DNA of 43,608 nt from an uncultured Mycoplasmatota bacterium (GTDB taxonomy: Bacteria > Bacillota_I > Bacilli_A > RF39 > UBA660). The notes under the pieces were generated by a model. That model was not told the origin of the DNA, searched no databases, and was given only the letters and a program-made list of their open reading frames with translations. Shown piece by piece: positions 11,165-21,100 of the stretch. How positions within the stretch are numbered: position 1 is the first letter of the stretch; every line of letters begins with the position of its first letter. A program made the position numbers and the translations under genes. The DNA is taken from contig URBY01000006.1 in NCBI GenBank assembly GCA_900546245.1, positions 1-43,608 of the forward strand, in the 5' to 3' direction.

Positions 11165-11181
11165 TGTTTAGATATTTTTTT
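11149..11181 (+). terminator. Rho-independent terminator after the first giant gene
   Basis: A perfect stem AATATCTAA / TTAGATATT (11151-11159 with 11168-11176) is followed by a T run. The stop codon TAA (11162-11164) lies in the loop, so the hairpin overlaps the end of the gene. Confidence 0.75.
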
Positions 11182-11192
11182 GTTGTTATTTG

Positions 11193-11221
11193 TTGAAAAA
11201 AATGTATTAAAATGGTATTAT
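11193..11221 (+). promoter_or_regulatory. Predicted promoter, SigA-type with extended -10
   Basis: TTGAAA (11193-11198), a 17-bp spacer, then TATTAT (11216-11221) preceded by TGG, which gives an extended -10. It sits between the upstream terminator and the AGGAGG at 11236-11241 of the next gene. Confidence 0.6.
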
Positions 11222-11246
11222 AAAATATAGATAATAGGAGGATTGT

Positions 11247-13076
11247 ATGAAGAAAAAATTAAAAAGGGTTTTACCTTATTTAGCAGTAATATTTATTGTA
11301 ATTATTTTTATATCAATATATTTCATATTTTTCTATAAAAGTAATTCTTTAAAAAGAATTACTAAGATTTTAGATACAAAATATGATAGTATTGAATGTA
11401 TAGGAAGTAATTGTAATCTTATAAAGGCAGTTAATGATAAAAAAATATCTCTATTAAATAGTAAGGGTAAGAAAATAATTACATATACATCAAATGATGA
11501 TAATAAAAATTTATATGGAGGCACTGATAATTACTTTATTTCAGTAAAAAAAGTAGATGATAATACTGTAACTTATATTTTAAATGATATTGAGGGTAAA
11601 ATAATATATAAAACAAATAATAAATTAGAAGAAATAAATGAAAATTATATACTTGAGAATATAAAAGATAATGAATATAATGTAATTAAGAAAAATGGTA
11701 AAAAAATATATTCTAATATAGAAAAGATAGATTTTTATAACAATAAAGAATATATTAGTTTAAAAATAAATAATGAGTATAGTATATTTAATAAGAAATT
11801 TGAAAAAATTCTTTCAAACTATAGTGTGGATAAAGAAATAAAGGATGAAAAAGATAATACTATTTATTTAATAGTAAAGAATGAAAAAACTTCAAAATAT
11901 AGTTATTTTAATATAAAATCAAATAAAATAATAGGTGAAGAATTTGATAAATATAAAGAATCAGAAAATAAAGATGAATTAATTATAACTAAAAAACAAA
12001 CAAATAAAAATGTTAAATATTTATTAACAAAAAAAGGGAAACAAATTAAATTAAATGATAATAAGGAACAAATTGATTTAGTTAATGAAATTAAATCAAA
12101 TTTAAAAGATAAATACTATTTATATACTTCATCTGTAATTGATGATGATCAAAAATATGTTTTTGTTGACAATTTAAAAAATAATAGCTTTGGAATATAT
12201 GAATTAAAAACAAAAAAATATTCTGAAATTTATAAATATTCGAAAACAGAAAACATATATTCCAATGTTACTAAATTAGATTCAAAAAAAGGTTTATATT
12301 ATCAAGTAAATTGTTCTAGTAAAAAATGTGATACTCCAGTAACAGTTGTATACGATTTAACAGAAAATAAAGTAATTTTAAAACTTGAAAGTGATGATAA
12401 AATACCAGAAAAATATATACAATATAATAATGGATATAAGGTAATTAAATACTCAAAATCAAGTAATAGTGATTATAAAAATAAATATGTTTTATATGAT
12501 AAAAATAATAAAGAATTACTTTCATCGGATAATGAAATTGTTATAATTGATAGCGAAGTTATATTAGGAGAAAATGAAAGTACTACATCTTTAGTATTCT
12601 ATTTTGCTAAAGAAAAGAAAAAATTAAATGATAATAATGGTGAAATAATAACTATTAATAACAACAAATATTATAAGTATAGTTCTGATAAAAATATTAT
12701 TAGAAACAGTGAAGGAGAAATAATATTTGAGTCACCTAAGAATAGTTCTATTATTTATAGTGATACTTCAATAATGAGTTTAGATAGTGAAAACATAACA
12801 CTTAAAAATGTTGCTTATGAAAAAACAGTTAAGTATAAATTAGATAAAAATGAAACTATATCTAATAATAATTTAGAAAAGATAAATCCATATAAAAATG
12901 CAATATATATTAATAATACAAGTGAAAAATATATTAAAATAGTTAATAATAAAGGAAAAACAATAAAGAAAATTGATGATGTAACAATAAATAAAGTTGC
13001 AGAAAATAGTTCATCAAATGTAGTAATAATTGTTAAAAATAGTAAAAATAAATATGGACTTTTAATTGGTGAATAA
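11247..13076 (+). CDS. Membrane-anchored WG-repeat-like beta protein
   Basis: The protein has 609 residues. The start is supported by AGGAGG at 11236-11241, five bases before the ATG. An N-terminal Lys-rich stretch and one hydrophobic segment (residues ~9-30) act as an uncleaved anchor, and the rest should lie outside the cell. The ectodomain is a long series of short beta strands such as YFISVKKVDD, YNVIKKNGKKIYSN and YSYFNIKSNKIIGEEFDKY, ending in NKYGLLIGE. These resemble WG/KWG-type repeats that may fold as a propeller or solenoid. Two close Cys pairs (IECIGSNCN and NCSSKKCDT) could form disulfides. No catalytic motif is seen. It has its own promoter, and the terminator just upstream separates it from the giant gene. 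The family call is tentative; the single-pass surface topology is better supported. Confidence 0.8.
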   Translation: MKKKLKRVLPYLAVIFIVIIFISIYFIFFYKSNSLKRITKILDTKYDSIECIGSNCNLIKAVNDKKISLLNSKGKKIITYTSNDDNKNLYGGTDNYFISVKKVDDNTVTYILNDIEGKIIYKTNNKLEEINENYILENIKDNEYNVIKKNGKKIYSNIEKIDFYNNKEYISLKINNEYSIFNKKFEKILSNYSVDKEIKDEKDNTIYLIVKNEKTSKYSYFNIKSNKIIGEEFDKYKESENKDELIITKKQTNKNVKYLLTKKGKQIKLNDNKEQIDLVNEIKSNLKDKYYLYTSSVIDDDQKYVFVDNLKNNSFGIYELKTKKYSEIYKYSKTENIYSNVTKLDSKKGLYYQVNCSSKKCDTPVTVVYDLTENKVILKLESDDKIPEKYIQYNNGYKVIKYSKSSNSDYKNKYVLYDKNNKELLSSDNEIVIIDSEVILGENESTTSLVFYFAKEKKKLNDNNGEIITINNNKYYKYSSDKNIIRNSEGEIIFESPKNSSIIYSDTSIMSLDSENITLKNVAYEKTVKYKLDKNETISNNNLEKINPYKNAIYINNTSEKYIKIVNNKGKTIKKIDDVTINKVAENSSSNVVIIVKNSKNKYGLLIGE

Positions 13077-13099
13077 AAAATAATAAAATGTAAATAATA

Positions 13100-13129
13100 T
13101 TGCTATAAAGATAAAAAATGTGGTATAAT
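13100..13129 (+). promoter_or_regulatory. Predicted promoter with extended -10
   Basis: TGGTATAAT gives a perfect -10 at 13124-13129 with a TGN extension. A weaker TTGCTA -35 (13100-13105) lies 18 bp upstream. GGAGG at 13147-13151 follows for the next gene. Confidence 0.6.
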
Positions 13130-13158
13130 TAAGAAAATAGAATAATGGAGGTATATGT

Positions 13159-13647
13159 ATGGCAAAGGAAGTTAAAGAAGGTAAAGCAACAGAAGAAGTA
13201 ATTTCAGAAGGAACACATAAAAAAAAGAGTTTATTATGCATGATTGGTGGAATAGTTCTTATTATTGTTCTTATTGTAGTGGGATGTTTTATGTTTTTGA
13301 AAAAAGGTGGACAAGAAGCATCTTTATCTAAATCATTAGAATCAATGGGTAAAGATTTCTATGAAAATTTCTATTATACACAAGTTGGTTCAACAGATGA
13401 AGAAAGAGCAAATTTCTTATCTAAATATGAAACAATTGGTATAAAAATCAATTTAGATAATTTATCACGTTATGATAATAATAAAAATTCAGATAAGATA
13501 AATAAATTTGTTAATAATAAAACAAATAAAGCATGTGATAGAACAAATACAAGAGTAATTGTTTATCCACAAAAGCCTTATAACCCAACTTCTTATAAAA
13601 TTGAAACACAATTAGATTGTGGCTTTGATGAAGTAGAAACAAAATAA
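13159..13647 (+). CDS. Small single-pass membrane protein of unknown function
   Basis: The protein has 162 residues. GGAGG at 13147-13151 supports the ATG. A charged N-terminal cytoplasmic stretch of about 23 residues is followed by a transmembrane helix (residues ~24-47, LLCMIGGIVLIIVLIVVGCF), then an ectodomain of about 110 residues. Two Cys near residues 126 and 154 in the ectodomain could form a disulfide. I do not recognise the family. It lies between a WG-like surface protein and a membrane transporter, with its own promoter and a strong terminator, so it is probably transcribed alone. Confidence 0.8.
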   Translation: MAKEVKEGKATEEVISEGTHKKKSLLCMIGGIVLIIVLIVVGCFMFLKKGGQEASLSKSLESMGKDFYENFYYTQVGSTDEERANFLSKYETIGIKINLDNLSRYDNNKNSDKINKFVNNKTNKACDRTNTRVIVYPQKPYNPTSYKIETQLDCGFDEVETK

Positions 13648-13651
13648 TTAT

Positions 13652-13685
13652 AAAAAAACTGTTAGCATATGTTAGCAGTTTTTTT
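13652..13685 (+). terminator. Rho-independent terminator
   Basis: The hairpin is built on AAAAACTG...CAGTTTTT. Its inner arms TTAGCAT / ATGTTAG pair with two G-T wobbles. It is followed by a T run and lies five bases after the stop codon of the small membrane protein. Confidence 0.8.
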
Positions 13686-13686
13686 A

Positions 13687-13715
13687 TAGACAAAAATAAA
13701 AATATATGGTATAAA
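13687..13715 (+). promoter_or_regulatory. Predicted promoter with extended -10
   Basis: TAGACA (13687-13692, five of six matches to TTGACA), a 17-bp spacer, then TATAAA (13710-13715) preceded by TGG. It drives the transporter gene. Confidence 0.65.
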
Positions 13716-13750
13716 TTTTATTGTATGAAAAAATAAGGAAGGAACAAATC

Positions 13751-14266
13751 ATGAGTGAAAAATTAGTTAAAGGAATATTAGGTACTTTTGGTGGACTTAC
13801 AAGCGTATCATTTGGTAAAGAACTATTAGTTTTTATTATATCATTATTACCAATATTAGAGTTAAGAGGAGGACTTTTAGCTGCCGCATTATTAGGACTT
13901 GATCCACTTCAAAGTTACATAATAAGTATTGTAGGAAATTTACTTCCAATACCATTTATATTACTTTTAATAAATAAAATATTGGATAAAATGAGAAATG
14001 GTAAAAAAAGCAAAAAAATCGCTGATTGGCTTGATAAAAAGGTAGAAAAAAGAAAAGGACAAATAGAAAAATTTGGATATTTAGGATTAGTATTATTCGT
14101 TGGAATACCACTACCAGGTACAGGTGCATGGACAGGATCATTAATTGCATCAGTACTTGAAATGGATAAGAAAAAGTCATTTCTAGCAATACTTGTAGGA
14201 GTTATCATGGCAAGTATTATTATGATGATTATATCATTTGGATTAGTATCAAATATTGTTAAATAA
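13751..14266 (+). CDS. Small multi-pass membrane protein, COG2426 / Sm_multidrug_ex (PF06695) family
   Basis: The protein has 171 residues from the ATG at 13751, with AAGGAAGG ending eight bases upstream. A longer TTG start at 13721 would place the start upstream of this site and is less likely. Typical family signatures are visible: LLPILELRGGL near the N terminus, an NLLPIPFILLLINKI segment, and GIPLPGTGAWTGSLIA near the middle to C-terminal part. Several hydrophobic segments surround a basic cytoplasmic loop (KKSKKIADWLDKKVEKRKG). The family is annotated as putative small multidrug exporters, but the substrates are not well established, so function here is open. It is transcribed from its own promoter and ends at a terminator. 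Confidence 0.85.
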   Translation: MSEKLVKGILGTFGGLTSVSFGKELLVFIISLLPILELRGGLLAAALLGLDPLQSYIISIVGNLLPIPFILLLINKILDKMRNGKKSKKIADWLDKKVEKRKGQIEKFGYLGLVLFVGIPLPGTGAWTGSLIASVLEMDKKKSFLAILVGVIMASIIMMIISFGLVSNIVK

Positions 14267-14291
14267 AAATCATTTTAATATGATTTTTTTT
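14267..14291 (+). terminator. Rho-independent terminator
   Basis: The stem AAATCAT / ATGATTT (14267-14273 with 14280-14286) has a six-base loop and a run of T residues. It starts immediately after the transporter stop codon. Confidence 0.75.
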
Positions 14292-14317
14292 GCTATTATA
14301 TATGATATGCATATTAT
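14290..14317 (+). promoter_or_regulatory. Possible promoter of the decayed collagen-like gene
   Basis: TTGCTA (14290-14295), a 16-bp spacer, then TATTAT (14312-14317). GAGAGGG follows, about eight bases before the ATG at 14336. It is a moderate match and overlaps the tail of the upstream terminator. Confidence 0.4.
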
Positions 14318-14335
14318 AAAATGAGAGGGTATAAT

Positions 14336-15038
14336 ATGTATCATGATTGTAATACAGATTTTGAAAAAATAAGAAAAAGAATAAAAGAAGAAAAAAATAA
14401 ATGTAGAAAATGTTATATACAGGGTTCAACAGGACCAAAAGGTGAACAATGTGATCAAGGAATTAGTTAAAAAATTGAAGCTATTAATACAAAAACAGTT
14501 GATTCAGGTCAATTGGCAGAAGTTAAAGATGAATTTACTGACAATACACATTATTTAATATTTTTAATTCCTAAAGGCGATAAAGGAGATATAGGACCAC
14601 AAGGGTTAGTTGGAACAACTATACTTGATTCTTATGCAAGTTTATATGAAGATAATGGTAATTCATATATGTTAGTAACAAATACTCCAAATCAAGTAGA
14701 ACTAAGTAAAAATTCACAAATAAAAATATGGATATATCTTTTATAAATACAGTGAAAGTATTAAATGAAGGTATATATAAAATTGATTATTTTTTTCATC
14801 AGTCGCATCAGTACAAAGTGATATATCTATTGAATTAAGAAAAGAAAACATTACAATAAATGGAACAAAAATTACAAAAAAGGTAAATAATCAAGAATAT
14901 GTGTGGTTTAATGGAAGTATTATTGTAAGTCTAAATAAAGATGAAAAAATAAATCTTGCGGTGTCATCTACAACGAATGTAACACTTACTCCAGATGAAG
15001 ATACTGTTTCATATTTAAATATAATAAAAATTGGGTAA
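14336..15038 (+). pseudogene. Collagen-like (G-X-Y) surface protein gene, broken by one stop and two frameshifts
   Basis: The frame from ATG 14336 encodes a Cys-containing head and GSTGPKGEQ, then hits TAA at 14468. The same frame continues with IEAINTKTVDSGQLAEV and IPKGDKGDIGPQG, and ends at 14746. The protein sequence resumes in the next frame at MDISFINTVKVLNEG (from ~14728). It resumes again in the third frame after a seven-T run (14790-14796) with SSVASVQSDISIELRKE, and ends at TAA 15036. Joined, the parts match the usual layout of small bacterial collagen-like proteins: a short head, G-X-Y triplets, and a C-terminal beta domain of BclA type. Both shifts fit one-base losses at or near A/T runs. 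The intact state would encode about 230 residues. The decay is read from the sequence; the family is recalled. Confidence 0.75.
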
Positions 15039-15065
15039 AATGTTTAATATTTTTAAATAATATTG

Positions 15066-15094
15066 CTGACTTTTTTAAAAATATATTATATAAT
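15066..15094 (+). promoter_or_regulatory. Predicted promoter of the giant dockerin protein gene
   Basis: CTGACT (15066-15071, four of six matches), a 17-bp spacer, then a perfect TATAAT (15089-15094). GGAAGAG at 15114-15120 is the likely ribosome binding site. Confidence 0.5.
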
Positions 15095-15128
15095 TAAATT
15101 AGTATAACATAATGGAAGAGTAGTGTTT

Positions 15129-18100
15129 ATGAAAAGATTTAATGAACTTAAAAATAGTTTAATTATTAAATTAGTTTTAACATTTTCGTTAATTCTTTTT
15201 AGTGTGCTACTAAATAAACCTATTGTATATGCTGCTGGGACTGAATTTGACTTTAATTATACTGGGGATTATCAAACTTTTGTTGTTCCAAAAACTGGAG
15301 TTTATAAATTAGAAACTTGGGGAGCACAAGGTGGACATAGAGGAAGTAATAATGGTGGTAAAGGTGGTTATACAAGTGGCACTATATACCTAACAAGAGG
15401 GGACATATTATATGTTTATGTTGGTGGTAATGGTACAACAAATAAAGGCTATAATGGTGGCGGATTATTACCAGATTTAAATATTTATGGTGGTGGTGCT
15501 ACTGATATACGTTTAACAAGTGGTGCTTGGGATAGCGAAGAAGGCTTAAAAACAAGATTAATTGTATCTGGTGGTGGTGGCTCAGTAGGTGCATATTCTG
15601 GAGGAGCTGGTGGTCTTTCTGGTGTATCTGCATCATCAGGTTATGGTTCTGGAGGAGGAGGCGCAACGATTGCGGCCGCAGGATCATATCGTGCAAGTTT
15701 TGGTAAAGGTGGAAATGGACTTCATGCAAGTGGAGGATATGGTGGTGCCGGTGGTGGTGGCTTCTTTGGTGGCGGAGGAGCTAATCCAGATAGCAGCGGC
15801 GATGATGATAAAGGCGGAGGCGGCGGATCTAGTTTCGCTTACAACGCACAATCAAAATCAAATTACTCTTCAATGAATATAGATGAAAAATATTATATGA
15901 ACTCTATTAGTTATTCAACAGGAACAAATGCTGGTGATGGTAAAGCAAAAATAACATTACTTGAAATGAATGGAATAACTGATGTACAAATTAATAATGG
16001 TGATGTACCTGTTAATTTCTCATATGATAGATATGATTATAATTTTACAGTTAACAATGATGTAAAACAAATTAAATTTGATATAACTACAGAGGATGGA
16101 TATACTCTTTCACAAAGCAATAAAGTAACTGATATGACAAATATTTTATCAGTAACAAATACAGTAACATTAACAGATAATACTACAGGACTTGTTCAAG
16201 TATATACTTTCAAAGTAAAAAAACATAATTATTATTTAAATGCTGGTGGTGGAACATCTTATTACTATGACTATACTGGCGATTATCAAACATTCTATGC
16301 TTATAAATCAGGTGTTTATAAATTAGAAACTTGGGGAGCACAAGGTGGTGACCGTGGTGCTAGCAATGGCGGTAAAGGTGGTTATACCTCTGGTGAAATA
16401 TATTTAAATAAAGGTGAAATGCTTTATATCTATGTTGGTGGTAATGGTAACAATCATAATGGATATAATGGTGGTGGTTATATTCCTGAAATATGTTCAA
16501 GCAATGCAATTTGTTCAAGACCTGTTAAAGTAACAGGTGGAGGAGCAACTGATATACGTTTAGTACCTGGTACTTGGGATAATACTGATGGATTAAATTC
16601 AAGAATTATGGTCGCAGGTGGTGGAGGATCTGTTGGTGGATATGGAAATGCTGGTGGAGCTGGTGGTCTAACTGGTGGATCTACATCGGGCTGTGGTTCT
16701 GGAGGTGTTGGTGCTTCAATTACTGCCGCAGGATCACATCGTGCAAGTTTTGGTAAAGGCGGTAATGGACTTAATGCAAGCGGAGGTTATGCAGGCTCTG
16801 GAGGTGGAGGCTTCTTCGGTGGTGGAGGAGCAAATCCAGATGGAAGTGGAGACGATGACCGTGGAGGCGGTGGAGGCTCTAGCTTTGCTTGGAGTAATAC
16901 TACTAAAACAAGTGTTCCATCAAGTTATAACGTATCAGAAAAATACTTTATTAATGCAGCAACATATACATCAGGATCTAATTCGGGCGATGGTAAAGCA
17001 AAAATAACACTTATAAAATCAAACGGAATAACAGATATAAAAATTAATCGTGGTAATATACCAATAGATTTTAATTATGAAGTTCATGATTATTATCTAA
17101 ATGTTGATAATGATATGACAAATGTAAGATTTAATGTAGCAACTGAAGAAGGTTATACAGTAAATCAAACAAATAAAGTGGTAGATATGACAAATATATT
17201 ATCATTTACAAATACAATAACATTAACAGATGATACAACAGGTGTAGTAACAACTTATAACGTTACAATTAGAAAACAAAATAGTCATTTAGAAGAAGGA
17301 TCAACAGTTTCATATGGATACAGTTATACAGGTGATTATGAAAAATTCTATGTACCAGCAACTGGTATATATTCATTAGAAACATGGGGAGCTCAAGGAA
17401 GTGACCGTGGTGCTAAAAACGGTGGTAAAGGTGGTTACTCATATGCCGAAATGTACTTATCAAAAGGTGAAGTTTTATATGTACATGTTGGTGGAAGTGG
17501 TAATACAACAAACATAAATGGAACAGGTAAAGGCTATAATGGTGGTGGACAAGTATCAGGATACTATGGTTCTGGTGGTGTTTGGATTCAAACAAGTTTA
17601 GGCTATGGTGGAGGTGCGTCTGACATTCGTTATGGTGGAGATTCTTTATACAACCGTGTAATAGTTGCCGGTGGTGGAGGATCTGTTGGTGCTCCAGGAA
17701 ATGCCGGTGGTGCCGGTGGTGGTCTAACCGGTGGAAATGCTATAGGTAGCTATGGTGCTGTTGGAACAGGTGGAACACAAACAAGTGGTGGTACAGGACA
17801 GAATGCAGGGTCATTTGGCCAAGGTGGTAACAGTTATGGAGCAAATGGCGGTTACGGCGGTGCTGGAGGCGGCGGCTGGTATGGTGGCGGCGGCTCTGGT
17901 GTTGACAGTGGTGGTGATGATGACCGTTCAGGAGCTGGAGGTTCAGGATTTATATGGAGTGAATCATCCGCATCAAATGTACCATCAGGATATTTAGTAA
18001 CAGATAAAAGCTATTTATCAAATGGTCTACTTTATAGTGGTAATCAAACATTTAAATCACCAACAGGCGCAAATGAAACAGGTCACACAGGTGATGGATT

Positions 18101-21100
18101 TGTTAGAATCACACCAAAATTAATAAATGGTGTATCAAGTGTAACAATAAACGATGGTGATATTCCAGTTGACTTTGATTATTCAGTTTATGATTATGAT
18201 TTATCAGTACTAGATAGTGTTGATTACATAAATGTAAGTTTTATACTAAATGAAGGATATTCAAAAGTAGAAAGTCAAAAGGGAGCATACTATTTTAAAG
18301 ACGGTGAAAAAAAATATGTATACGCAGTTGATGTTATGAATGATATAACAGGACTTACAGTAACATATACATTTACATTCCATAAACAAAGTGATTATTT
18401 ATTAGATGATGGTAATTATGGATACAAATATACAGGTTCATGGCAAAAATTTATTGCACCAGCAACAGGAATTTATACACTAGAAGCATGGGGTGCACAA
18501 GGTGGACATAGAGGAAATAACAATGGAGGTAAAGGTGGTTATTCTACTGGACAAATCTTCCTAAATAGAGGACAAATACTTTATGTTTATGTTGGTGGTG
18601 ATGGTAATAATCACAAAGGATATAATGGTGGTGGACTATTACCAGGAGCAAATATCTATGGTGGTGGTGCATCGGATATTAGATCTGGAGGCTATACACT
18701 TAATAATCGTATTTTAGTTGCTGGTGGTGGAGGATCTGTTGGTTCATCATCAAATGCCGGTGGCTATGGTGGAGGTTTAACCGGTGGAAATGGTGTCGGA
18801 AGTTATGGTACTTTAGGAACTGGTGGAACACAAACACAAGCAGGAACTGGTAACATATCTGGATCATTTGGTCAAGGTGGTAACGGTGTATACGCTAATA
18901 GTGGCTTTGGTGGTGCTGGAGGCGGCGGCTGGTATGGAGGCGGCGGCTCTGGCGTTGACGGTGGAGGCGATGATGACCGTTCCGGAGCTGGAGGTTCAGG
19001 ATTTATTTGGACTGAAAGTAATAAAACAATAGTACCAGAAGACTATTTACCAGGTGAAAATGTTTACTTGACAGAGGCAAAAACAGTATCTGGAAATAGT
19101 GAAATGCCAACCCCAAAAGGAGAAACTGAAACAGGACATTCTGGTGATGGATATGTCAAAATATCATTCGCACTATCCTATGATTATCAAATAAAAGTTA
19201 GTGATAACGTAAAAGTAGATAAAGAATTTGATTACGAAATAAAAGATTATACAGGAACATTAGATAGTAATGATTCATCACTTGTTACATTTACAGTAAC
19301 AGATAGTGACTCAATTATTAATGTTACAGGTGATGGAACAAGAGAAATACATGTTGGAGACAACGATTTTGAAGTTGCTATAACATATGTAAATGGTGTT
19401 GTTGATATATTCACATATCATATACATCGTGAAGCAAATAATATAGATTATTTAAACAATATTTATTTAGATGGTAAATCTGTATCAGAATTCGGGAATA
19501 CAACATTTAATAAAAATACATACGAATATAACTTAACTCTTCCATATTATATGGATGAATATGACTTAACTGTAGATAAAGGATCAAGTGATCAAATAAT
19601 TACAAATTTAGGCCATATATCAAATAAAAATAATAAATATACTATACCTATTTCAGTAACAAATGAAACAGGAACAAGTACAAAAATTTATACATTAAAT
19701 ATTACTCTTCCACACTCTAGTAAAATGAAGAAATTAACATTAACTAGTGATGGAGGTACAAAACTTGAATATGATATACCAATCGATGAAACAACTATGG
19801 ACATTAATCTTGAGAGTCATATTGCCGCAGTACATGCAACTACAGAACTATATGATATTGAAGCAAAATCAAATGTCTTAGGCGATGGATATATACAAGA
19901 TGATGAATATACAATTACAATAACAGTAACAGAACCACATGTATCAAGTACAGTTTATACTATTAATATTAAAAGAATTACAGTAAGTGGTTATGAAAAA
20001 GATGTATCTTATACAGGAAGTTATCAAACAGTTGTTATACCTTATGATCATGAATATTTCTTACAAGCATGGGGTGCACAAGGTGGTAATAACGGTGGTC
20101 GTGGAGGTTACTCATATGGTACAGCATATTTAGAAAAAGGAACAATACTTTATGTTTATACTGGTGGATCTGGTCAAAATGGAGGATTTAACGGAGGCGG
20201 CGACTCAAGAGTTGGAAAAGGTGGAGGAGCCTCTGATATCCGTGTAGGAACTGACTCATTATATAGTAGAATTCTTGTCGCAGGTGGAGGCGGCGGCCAT
20301 GGATCTGATGGCTGTGCATCTGGTGCTGTAGGAGGAGGACTTAAAGGTGGAGGTTCAGCTTCTAGTGGTTCATGTGGAACACAAGCAGGAGGAGGAACTC
20401 AAACTGAAGGAGGTTCTTACGGAATATATGGAAAAGTACTAGGTTCAGTAGGTAAATTTGGTGTAGGAGCATCTTCCTCATTCACTGGCGGAAGCTACTA
20501 TGGTGGTGCCGGTGGTGGTGGATGGTACGGAGGAGGATCTGGATCTACTTCTGGTTGGTCAAACGGAGGTGGAGGAGGATCTGGATTCGTATACACAAAA
20601 GATACTGCATCAGTAATAGAAGAAAACTCTGATTGGCTTTTAGATAGTACTTATTACTTAACAAATGCAGGGACATTAAGTGGTAGTAATGACTTTATTG
20701 CGCCAAGTGGAGACAAAGAAGAAACAGGTCATCCTGGAAACGGTATGGTAAAAATATCAATACCATATCAAGAAAGCGAAAATAACTATTTAGATGGAAT
20801 TATAGTTAATAAAGGAACATTAACTCCATCAGAATGGGATTATAACAAAGATACATATTATCTAGACCTTGCATCAGATGAGGTAGAGATAAATGTTGAA
20901 GGTGTACCAGCAGATGGTAAAGCAAGTGTAATAGGTAATGGTGATTATGTTATAGAAGGTGGAGAGACTAAAATAAATTTAGTTGTAACTGCTGAAAATG
21001 GAAGCACTAAAACATATACACTTGTAGTACATCGTGAATTAGATACAAATTCAATTCCAAATAGTATTGAGATAAACGGTTTAATAAAATCATATTGTGA

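Noticed and set aside
15123..15131. GTG start two codons upstream for the giant adhesin
   Set aside because: GGAAGAG ends only two bases before the GTG but eight before the ATG at 15129, so the ATG is the better start.
15589..19032. Several plus-strand ORFs of 69-110 codons in other frames of the glycine-rich domains
   Set aside because: GGN-rich codons read in another frame give Val/Glu/Ala-rich nonsense with no start signals; they are shadows of the main frame.
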